Below are positions 22,746 to 32,026 of a stretch of DNA of 64,000 nt, piece after piece. The stretch is taken from NCBI GenBank assembly GCA_949152475.1, contig OX424564.1, forward strand, positions 38,934,165-38,998,164, in the 5' to 3' direction. The translations under genes were made by a program, and so were the position numbers. The notes under the pieces were generated by a model. The model ran no database searches. It was given only the letters and a program-made list of their open reading frames with translations, and was not told where the DNA came from. The stretch is from Terebella lapidaria (lineage: Eukaryota; Annelida; Polychaeta; Terebellida; Terebellidae). Each line of letters opens with the position of its first letter. Position 1 is the first letter of the stretch.

Positions 22746-22751
22746 TTTAAA
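22714..22751 (-). promoter_or_regulatory. Candidate -1 ribosomal frameshift signal, copy A
   Basis: In the ORF1 frame the mRNA reads CAU UUA AAC UAA. The heptamer U UUA AAC (22745-22751) is the canonical X XXY YYZ slippery sequence, the same one used by coronaviruses, and sits directly before the stop. After a 9-nt spacer, CUG-A-GAGU pairs with ACUC-CAG around the loop CCACCGA (22714-22735). A downstream UCGG (22670-22673) could pair with loop CCGA to make a pseudoknot. The -1 frame runs open into ORF2. Frameshifting is inferred, not shown. Confidence 0.7.
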
Positions 22752-24451
22752 TGACTGAGCCAGAATTTCAACATTTCATTGGCCGTTTGTTCAGTCCAAT
22801 GAATGTTATCTGTCTGTGTAGAAAACTTGATTGGATCCAACTGCTTAACAACTGTGAGATTGCTGAAACGTGAACTCATGTCATCCAAAGCCCTGTTAAT
22901 CATATCCAAGTTGCGTTTCTCTACAGACGGAAGATTGTCTGAGTAGTTAATTTTTGGAATGAGAATTTTGGAGTGGGGGAAGATTCGGAAAGCACTGCTG
23001 AGCATATTCCTCAGCTCTGGAATTGAAGTAACACTTGGTTTGGAGCTTCGATTGTTCAGGCCTACACTTAAGATTAAGTTTTGGGGGGCATCAAATGATT
23101 TTTTACAGGCCGTGAACATCATTCTTAGATGGTTGAACAAAGCTCCAGGATAAGACACAACTTGGATATCACTGACAGGGGATTTGGTGATGCGAGAAAG
23201 GTTAGAAGAGCCAAGGATGACAGTGGAGGAGGTTAGTTTAGGAAGGGCCCAAAGAGTTTTGGGTCCTCTGATAGTGGAAGGAGAGACATGGAAAGTGGTG
23301 TTAGGAGAGTTTTTAGGAGAGACAAAGCGAGTGCGTTTGCCTTTGGGTAGAGAGGAGGGTGAGAGTTCAGGAGAAGAAGGAGAGCGCGGACGCCGTTTGG
23401 GCGTGGCACTAAGGCGGTTATCAGGAGAAGAGCGAGAGAGAGGTGGCCAATCATCAGATGATGATAGACAAGGAGGGTTAGAGAGGGTATCAAGGAGTTG
23501 GAAGCGGTTAGAAGTGGACACAGAGGGAGGGGTGTTATTTGAAGATGGAGGTGAAGAGCGAGAGGGTTTAGGATTGTTAGTAGGAGAGTTGGCACGTTTT
23601 AGGTCCATTAGGAGGCGGCCAAAGAAGTTAGAGCCTTGACCATGACGGTTAACACCCCAGTGGCTGTCAGGAACTGGATGGACAATGTGACACCCTTCAG
23701 GAAGACCCATCAGAGTGTCACGGAACAATTTGCAAGAATTAAACTTAACTTGAAGAAGTTGACGCATGATTCCATTTTTACTTTTATGCCAGAATGGGGA
23801 CAGGCTAGGAATTTCACTAGCCAAACGTTTGGCCACTCCTGCATGGGGAGCCCTGAGTATCCGATTGGCTAGGTGTTGACAGTCATGGTACCGGGCTTTG
23901 TGATACTGATAGATGTGCTCAAGGCTAGGGAATCTCATACCACGATAGGATATATTACATGGGAAGAAATTACTAAGTGGGTGTTTGTGACCTTTTACCT
24001 CGCAAGTCTGAGGTTTTGATTGAGAGTTAGAATTTGGAATAGGGGAATTTGGAAGAGTAGAGGTTTTGAATTTCTGGATGGTGGAAGCCTGAAGTTTTTT
24101 GCCGAAATGAGATTTAGCCTGCTGAATGACGAGAGCTACCGAATTTGCAATGTCCGAATCTGATAAACCTAAAGAGGAAATGTGGGCCAAAAGGTTTTGA
24201 ATTGAGCTCTCATAGTGTTCCACCAAATGTTTGGTCACGTTTTGTACCCAATTTTGATTAATTTTGGAGATTTTTTGTTTGATTAGGGGACCAGAACAAG
24301 CAGGTTTAATGAAGTCATCCAGGTGTTGTTGTTTTTTACTGAAAGCCCTGGTGACTTGGCCTTGAGACTGCTGGAGCATTAGTGACAGGTGGTGAAAACA
24401 TTGAAGAAGAGTGTAAAAAGAACGGAAGTGAGGAGGTTTAGAAAGAGCCAT
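22742..24451 (-). CDS. PLE ORF1 copy A: NADAR (YbiA-like) and SGNH-hydrolase-like protein
   Basis: 569 aa from the first ATG (24451), which has a strong Kozak context (A at -3, G at +4); the five codons upstream start with TTG. Residues 1-135 are helical with no named domain. Residues about 150-287 match the NADAR/YbiA fold: HPLSNFFP (157-164), LEHIYQYHKA (177-186), IMRQLLQVKF, WGVNRHGQGSNFFGRLL (265-281). Residues about 290-395 are a Ser/Pro-rich basic linker. Residues about 405-569 resemble SGNH hydrolases: GSSN (414-417, candidate nucleophile Ser), GLNN (464-467), DNIHW (548-552, Asp and His). Known NADAR proteins remove ADP-ribose from guanine or cleave related N-glycosides; SGNH domains occur in ORF1 of some LINEs. 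The role here, perhaps RNP formation or countering host ADP-ribosylation, is speculation. Confidence 0.85.
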   Translation of the reverse strand: MALSKPPHFRSFYTLLQCFHHLSLMLQQSQGQVTRAFSKKQQHLDDFIKPACSGPLIKQKISKINQNWVQNVTKHLVEHYESSIQNLLAHISSLGLSDSDIANSVALVIQQAKSHFGKKLQASTIQKFKTSTLPNSPIPNSNSQSKPQTCEVKGHKHPLSNFFPCNISYRGMRFPSLEHIYQYHKARYHDCQHLANRILRAPHAGVAKRLASEIPSLSPFWHKSKNGIMRQLLQVKFNSCKLFRDTLMGLPEGCHIVHPVPDSHWGVNRHGQGSNFFGRLLMDLKRANSPTNNPKPSRSSPPSSNNTPPSVSTSNRFQLLDTLSNPPCLSSSDDWPPLSRSSPDNRLSATPKRRPRSPSSPELSPSSLPKGKRTRFVSPKNSPNTTFHVSPSTIRGPKTLWALPKLTSSTVILGSSNLSRITKSPVSDIQVVSYPGALFNHLRMMFTACKKSFDAPQNLILSVGLNNRSSKPSVTSIPELRNMLSSAFRIFPHSKILIPKINYSDNLPSVEKRNLDMINRALDDMSSRFSNLTVVKQLDPIKFSTQTDNIHWTEQTANEMLKFWLSHLN

Positions 24452-24684
24452 GATACGTTTCAGCAAATAATTTTGAAAGTATTAAAACCAGAACGTGTTT
24501 GATTTGGATGATAAAACCAAAGGATAAAATTATGAAAAATAAAAACAATTGTATAAAATGAGAACACAACGTTTGAAGAAACCTGAATGCAAAGATATGG
24601 TCAATAATCTGACCAGTATCTAAAACACAACAAAATAATACAAAACAATATAAAAGAGGTTACTCACAATGTACTCTGCCTGTT

Positions 24685-24722
24685 GCACGACCGGTTTCGG
24701 AGTTGAATCCTTTGTCAAGTGC
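24685..24722 (-). ncRNA. Hammerhead-ribozyme-like fold in the PLE leader, copy A
   Basis: On the minus strand: stem I GCAC/GUGC closes the motif, the core is UUGACAAA, stem II is GGA-UUCAAC-UCC, then GAAA, then a minimal stem III (ACCGGU) and the GUC cleavage triplet just before GUGC. The order matches type I hammerheads with very short stem III, which are known from Penelope-like elements. The core departs from CUGANGA: C3 and G8 read U and A, which could still pair, and one extra A is present. It may be weak or only active as a dimer. Confidence 0.45.
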
Positions 24723-24730
24723 GGAAGTCT

Positions 24731-27700
24731 GTACTGTCTCTGTGTACGTGTGTTGTACTGTCTCTGTGTGTGTGTGTTGTACTGTATCTGTGTACGTGTG
24801 TTGTACTGTCTCTGTGTACGTGTGTTGTACTGTCTCTGTGTGCATGTGTTGTACTGTATCTGTGTACATGTGTTGTACTGTCTCTGTGTACATGTGTTGT
24901 ACTGTATCTGTGTACGTGTGTTGTACTGTCTCTGTGTAGGTGTGCTGTACTGTCTCTGTGTATGTGTGTTGTACTGTATCTGTGTACGTGTGTTGTACTG
25001 TCTCTGTGTACGTGTGCTGTACTGTCTCTGTGTATGTGTGTTGTACTGTATCTGTGTACGTGTGTTATACTGTCTCTGTGTATGTGTGTTGTACTGTCTC
25101 TGTGTACGTGTGCTGTACTGTCTCTGTGTAGGTGTGCTGTACTGTCTCTGTGTATGTGTGTTGTACTGTATCTGTGTACGTGTGTTATACTGTCTCTGTG
25201 TATGTGTGTTGTACTGTCTCTGTGTATGTGTGTTGTACTGTATCTGTGTACATGTGTTGTACTGTATCTGTGTGTGTGTGTTGTACTGTATCTGTGTACA
25301 TGTGTTGTACTGTATCTGTGTGTGTGTGTTGTACTGTATCTGTGTACATGTGTTGTACTGTCTCTGTGTACGTGTGCTGTACTGTCTCTGTGTATGTGTG
25401 TTGTACTGTATCTGTGTACATGTGTTGTACTGTATCTGTGTACGTGTGTTGTACTGTCTCTGTGTACGTGTGTTGTACTGTATCTGTGTGTGTGTGTTGT
25501 ACTGTATCTGTGTACATGTGTTGTACTGTCTCTGTGTACGTGTGTTGTACTGTCTCTGTGTATGTGTGTTGTACTGTATCTGTGTGTGTGTGCTGTACTG
25601 TCTCTGTGTACGTGTGTTGTACTGTCTCTGTGTATGTGTGTTGTACTGTATCTGTGTGTGTGTGTTGTACTGTCTCTGTGTACGTGTGTTGTACTCTCTC
25701 TGTGTACGTGTGTTGTACTGTCTCTGTGTACATGTGTTGTACTGTATCTGTGTACGTGTGTTATACTGTCTCTGTGTACGTGTGTTGTACTGTCTCTGTG
25801 TACGTGTGTTATACTGTCTCTGTGTACGTGTGTTGTACTCTCTCTGTGTACGTGTGTTGTACTGTATCTGTGTACATGTGTTGTACTGTCTCTGTGTACA
25901 TGTGTTGTACTGTATCTGTGTACGTGTGTTGTACTGTCTCTGTGTACGTGTGTTGTACTGTATCTGTGTACATGTGTTGTACTGTCTCTGTGTACATGTG
26001 TTGTACTGTATCTGTGTACGTGTGTTGTACTGTATCTGTGTACGTGTGTTGTACTCTCTCTGTGTACGTGTGTTGTACTGTATCTGTGTACATGTGTTGT
26101 ACTGTCTCTGTGTACATGTGTTGTACTGTATCTGTGTACGTGTGTTGTACTCTCTCTGTGTACGTGTGTTGTACTGTATCTGTGTACATGTGTTGTACTG
26201 TCTCTGTGTACATGTGTTGTACTGTATCTGTGTACGTGTGTTGTACTGTATCTGTGTACGTGTGTTGTACTGTCTCTGTGTATGTGTGTTGTACTGTCTC
26301 TGTGTACGTGTGTTGTACTGTCTCTGTGTACGTGTGTTGTACTGTATCTGTGTACGTGTGTTGTACTGTCTCTGTGTACGTGTGTTGTACTGTATCTGTG
26401 TACGTGTGTTGTACTGTCTCTGTGTACGTGTGTTGTACTGTATCTGTGTACGTGTGTTGTACTGTCTCTGTGTACGTGTGTTGTACTGTCTCTGTGTACG
26501 TGTGTTGTACTGTATCTGTGTACGTGTGTTGTACTGTCTCTGTGTACGTGTGTTGTACTGTCTCTGTGTACGTGTGTTGTACTGTCTCTGTGTACGTGTG
26601 TTGTACTGTATCTGTGTACGTGTGTTGTACTGTCTCTGTGTACGTGTGTTGTACTGTCTCTGTGTACGTGTGTTGTACTGTCTCTGTGTACGTGTGTTGT
26701 ACTGTCTCTGTGTACGTGTGTTGTACTGTCTCTGTGTATGTGTGTTGTACTGTCTCTGTGTACGTGTGTTGTACTGTCTCTGTGTACGTGTGTTGTACTG
26801 TCTCTGTGTACGTGTGTTGTACTCTCTCTGTGTACGTGTGTTGTACTGTCTCTGTGTATGTGTGTTGTACTGTCTCTGTGTACGTGTGTTGTACTGTATC
26901 TGTGTGTGTGTGTTGTACTCTCTCTGTGTACGTGTGTTGTACTGTATCTGTGTGTGTGTGTTGTACTGTCTCTGTGTGTGTGTGTTGTACTGTATCTGTG
27001 TGTGTGTGTTGTACTGTCTCTGTGTACGTGTGTTGTACTGTCTCTGTGTACGTGTGTTGTACTGTCTCTGTGTACGTGTGTTGTACTGTCTCTGTGTACG
27101 TGTGTTGTACTGTCTCTGTGTACATGTGTTGTACTGTATCTGTGTACGTGTGTTGTACTGTCTCTGTGTAGGTGTGCTGTACTGTCTCTGTGTAGGTGTG
27201 CTGTACTGTCTCTGTGTATGTTTGTTGTACTGTATCTGTGTACGTGTGTTGTACTGTCTCTGTGTAGGTGTGTTGTACTGTCTCTGTGTACGTGTGTTGT
27301 ACTGTCTCTGTGTACGTGTGTTGTACAGTCTCTGTGTACGTGTGTTGTACTGTCTCTGTGTGTGTGTGTGTTGTACTGTCTCTGTGTAGGTGTGTTGTAC
27401 TGTCTCTGTGTACGTGTGTTGTACTGTCTCTGTGTACGTGTGTTGTACTGTCTCTGTGTACGTGTGTTGTACTGTCTCTGTGTGTGTGTGTTGTACTGTC
27501 TCTGTGTACGTGTGTTGTACTCTCTCTGTGTACGTGTGTTGTACTGTCTCTGTGTACGTGTGTTGTACTGTCTCTGTGTACGTGTGCTGTACTGTCTCTG
27601 TGTATGTGTGTTGTACTGTCTCTGTGTACATGTGTTGTACTGTATCTGTGTACGTGTGTTGTACTGTCTCTGTGTAGGTGTGTTGTACTGTCTCTGTGTA

Positions 27701-30700
27701 GGTGTGCTGTACTGTCTCTGTGTATGTGTGTTGTACTGTATCTGTGTACGTGTGTTGTACTGTCTCTGTGTATGTGTGTTGTACTGTCTCTGTGTACGTG
27801 TGCTGTACTGTCTCTGTGTACGTGTGCTGTACTGTCTCTGTGTAGGTGTGTTGTACTGTCTCTGTGTACGTGTGTTGTACTGTCTCTGTGTACGTGTGTT
27901 GTACAGTCTCTGTGTACGTGTGTTGTACTGTCTCTGTGTACGTGTGTTGTACTGTCTCCGTGTGTGTGTGTTGTACTGTCTCTGTGTACGTGTGTTGTAC
28001 TGTCTCTGTGTACGTGTGTTGTACTGTCTCTGTGTACGTGTGTTGTACTGTCTCTGTGTACATGTGTTGTACTGTATCTGTGTACATGTGTTGTACTGTC
28101 TCTGTGTACATGTGTTGTACTGTATCTGTGTACGTGTGTTGTACTGTCTCTGTGTAGGTGTGCTGTACTGTCTCTGTGTATGTGTGTTGTACTGTATCTG
28201 TGTACGTGTGCTGTACTGTATCTGTGTATGTGTGTTGTACTGTCTCTGTGTATGTGTGTTGTACTGTATCTGTGTACATGTGTTGTACTGTATCTGTGTG
28301 TGTGTGTTGTACTGTATCTGTGTACATGTGTTGTACTGTATCTGTGTATGTGTGTTGTACTGTATCTGTGTACATGTGTTGTACTGTATCTGTGTATGTG
28401 TGTTGTACTGTCTCTGTGTACGTGTGTTGTACTGTCTCTGTGTATGTGTGTTGTACTGTCTCTGTGTACGTGTGTTGTACTGTCTCTGTGTGTGTGTGTT
28501 GTACTGTCTCTGTGTACGTGTGCTGTACTGTCTCTGTGTACGTGTGTTGTACTCTCTCTGTGTATGTGTGTTGTACTGTATCTGTGTATGTGTGTTGTAC
28601 TGTCTCTGTGTACGTGTGTTGTACTGTCTCTGCGTACGTGTGTTGTACTGTCTCTGTGTATGTGTGTTGTACTTTATCTGTGTACGTGTGTTGTACTGTC
28701 TCTGCGTACGTGTGTTGTACTCTCTCTGTGTACGTGTGTTGTACTGTCTCTGCGTACGTGTGTTGTACTGTATCTGTGTACGTGTGTTGTACTTTATCTG
28801 TGTACGTGTGTTGTACTGTATCTGTGTGTGTGTGTTGTACTGTCTCTGTGTACGTGTGTTGTACTTTCTCTGTGTACGTGTGTTGTACTGTCTCTGTGTA
28901 CGTGTGTTGTACTGTATCTGTGTATGTGTGTTGTACTCTCTCTGTGTACGTGTGTTGTACTTTCTCTGTGTACGTGTGTTGTACTGTCTCTGTGTACGTG
29001 TGTTGTACTGTATCTGTGTATGTGTGTTGTACTCTCTCTGTGTACGTGTGTTGTACTTTCTCTGTGTACGTGTGTTGTACTGTCTCTGTGTACGTGTGTT
29101 GTACTGTATCTGTGTATGTGTGTTGTACTCTCTCTGTGTACGTGTGTTGTACTTTCTCTGTGTACGTGTGTTGTACTGTCTCTGTGTATGTGTGTTGTAC
29201 TGTCTCTCTGTATGTGTGTTGTACTGTCTCTGTGTACGTGTGTTGTACTTTCTCTGTGTACGTGTGTTGTACTGTCTCTGTGTATGTGTGTTGTACTGTC
29301 TCTGTGTATGTGTGTTGTACTGTATCTGTGTACGTGTGTTGTACTGTATCTGTGTGTGTGTGTTGTACTGTCTCTGTGTACGTGTGTTGTACTGCCTCTG
29401 TGTACGTGTGTTGTACTGTATCTGTGTGTGTGTGTTGTACTGTCTCTGTGTACATGTGTTGTACTGTATCTGTGTATGTGTGTTGTACTGTATCTGTGTA
29501 CGTGTGTTGTACTGTCTCTGTGTATGTGTGTTGTACTGTATCTGTGTACGTGTGTTGTACTGTATCTGTGTGTGTGTGTTGTACTGTCTCTGTGTACGTG
29601 TGTTGTACTGTCTCTGTGTATGTGTGTTGTACTGTCTCTGTGTACGTGTGTTGTACTGTATCTGTGTGTGTGTGTTGTACTGTCTCTGTGTACGTGTGTT
29701 GTACTGTATCTGTGTGTGTGTGTTGTACTGTCTGTGTGTGTGTGTGTTGTACTGTATCTGTGTGTGTGTGTTGTACTGTCTCTGTGTACGTGTGTTGTAC
29801 TGTCTCTGTGTACGTGTGTTGTACTGTCTCTGTGTACGTGTGTTGTACTGTCTCTGTGTACGTGTGTTGTACTGTCTCTGAGTACGTGTGTTGTACTGTC
29901 TCTGTGTATGTGTGTTGTACTGTCTCTGTGTACGTGTGCTGTACTGTCTCTGTGTACGTGTGCTGTACTGTCTCTGTGTACGTGTGTTGTACTGTCTCTG
30001 TGTATGTGTGTTGTACTGTCTGTGTGTACATGTGCTGTACTGTCTCTGTGTACGTGTGTTGTACTGTATCTGTGTACGTGTGTTGTACTGTATCTGTGTA
30101 CGTGTGTTGTACTGTCTCTGTGTACGTGTGCTGTACTGTCTCTGTGTACGTGTGTTGTACTGTATCTGTGTACGTGTGTTGTACTGTCTCTGTGTACGTG
30201 TGCTGTACTGTCTCTGTGTACGTGTGTTGTACTGTATCTGTGTACGTGTGTTGTACTGTCTCTGTGTACGTGTGCTGTACTGTCTCTGTGTACGTGTGTT
30301 GTACTGTCTCTGTGTACGTGTGTTGTACTGTATCTGTGTACGTGTGTTGTACTGTCTCTGTATAGGTGTGTTGTACTGTCTCTGTGTACGTGTGTTGTAC
30401 TGTATCTGTGTACGTGTGTTGTACTGTCTCTGTGTAGGTGTGCTGTACTGTATCTGTGTACATGTGCTGTACTGTCTCTGTGTATGTGTGTTGTACTGTT
30501 TCTGTGTACGTGTGTTGTACTGTCTCTGTGTACGTGTGTTGTACTGTATCTGTGTACGTGTGTTGTACTGTCTCTGTGTACGTGTGTTGTACTGTCTCTG
30601 TGTACATGTGCTGTACTGTCTCTGTGTACGTGTGTTGTACTGTCTCTGTGTACGTGTGTTGTACTGTATCTGCGTATGTGTGTTGTACTGTCTCTGTGTA

Positions 30701-31919
30701 CGTGTGCTGTACTGTCTCTGTGTACATGTGCTGTACTGTCTCTGTGTACGTGTGTTGTACTGTCTCTGTGTACGTGTGTTGTACTGTCTCTGTGTACGTG
30801 TGTTGTACTGTATCTGCGTATGTGTGTTGTACTGTCTCTGTGTACGTGTGTTGTACTGTATCTGTGTACGTGTGTTGTACTGTCTCTGTGTAGGTGTGCT
30901 GTACTGTCTCTGTGTACATGTGCTGTACTGTCTCTGTGTACGTGTGCTGTACTGTCTCTGTGTACGTGTGCTGTACTGTCTCTGTGTACGTGTGTTGTAC
31001 TGTATCTGTGTACGTGTGTTGTACTGTCTCTGTGTACGTGTGCTGTACTGTCTCTGTGTACGTGTGTTGTACTGTCTCTGTGTACGTGTGTTGTACTGTA
31101 TCTGTGTACGTGTGTTGTACTGTATCTGTGTACATGTGTTGTACTGTCTCTGTGTATGTGTGTTGTACTGTTTCTGTGTACGTGTGTTGTACTGTCTCTG
31201 TGTACGTGTGTTGTACTGTATCTGTGTACGTGTGTTGTACTGTCTCTCTGTACGTGTGTTGTACTGTCTCTGTGTACGTGTGTTTTACTGTATCTGTGTA
31301 TGTGTGTTATACTGTCTCTGTGTATGTGTGTTGTACTGTCTCTGTGTACGTGTGCTGTACTGTCTCTGTGTACGTGTGTTGTACTGTATCTGTGTACGTG
31401 TGCTGTACTGTCTCTGTGTACGTGTGTTGTACTGTCTCTGTGTACGTGTGCTGTACTGTCTCTGTGTAGGTGTGTTGTACTGTCTCTGTGTACGTGTGCT
31501 GTACTGTATCTGTGTACGTGTGTTGTACTGTATCTGTGTATGTGTGTTGTACTGTATCTGTGTATGTGTGTTATACTGTCTCTGTGTATGTGTGTTGTAC
31601 TGTATCTGTGTACGTGTGTTGTACTGTCTCTGTGTACGTGTGCTGTACTGTCTCTGTGTACGTGTGTTGTACTGTCTCTGTGTACGTGTGTTGTACTGTA
31701 TCTGTGTACGTGTGTTGTACTGTCTCTGTATAGGTGTGTTGTACTGTATCTGTGTACGTGTGTTGTACTGTATCTGTGTACGTGTGTTGTACTGTCTCTG
31801 TGTACGTGTGTTGTACTGTCTCTGTGTACGTGTGTTGTACTGTCTCTGTGTACATGTGCTGTACTGTCTCTGTGTACGTGTGTTGTACTGTATCTGTGTA
31901 CGTGTGTTGTACTGTATCT
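24731..31919. repeat. 24-bp satellite, block 2 (about 300 units)
   Basis: Same unit as block 1 and the longest block. Higher-order structure is visible: from about 28861 to 29160 a four-unit (96-bp) pattern with TACTTT, TACTGTC, TACTGTA and TACTCTC variants repeats three times, and another four-unit pattern runs from about 25830 to 26200. The last 1.8 kb (30113-31919) is the source or product of block 3. All frames are open and non-coding. Confidence 0.97.
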
Positions 31920-32026
31920 TTTGGAGAGAATAAAAAATGCACTGGCACAAGATAATTGTAAGAGTAACACATAACATAAAACAGCAATAAAAATTCAATG
32001 AGCGACATTGAACAAATTTTGTTGGA

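Larger units (their letters stand above)
20355..24730 (-). mobile_element. Penelope-like element copy A (complete retrocopy)
   Basis: About 4.38 kb, reading on the minus strand: leader with hammerhead-like fold, ORF1, frameshift site, ORF2, short 3' UTR ending near TATACTCTCCAAA. Satellite lies directly on both sides. The left satellite ends TGTACTGTATCT and the right one restarts TGTACTGTCTCT, a 12-bp imperfect duplication of target. The 5' end coincides with the point about 30 nt below the TATA box that tandem copies B-D carry, so A looks like a full-length transcript copied into the satellite without its promoter. Confidence 0.9.

Noticed and set aside
22959-23872. Plus-strand ORFs of 64, 151 and 78 codons opposite PLE ORF1 (repeated in copies B, C, D and F)
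   Set aside because: They are antisense shadows of the conserved ORF1 and recur only because the element is duplicated.
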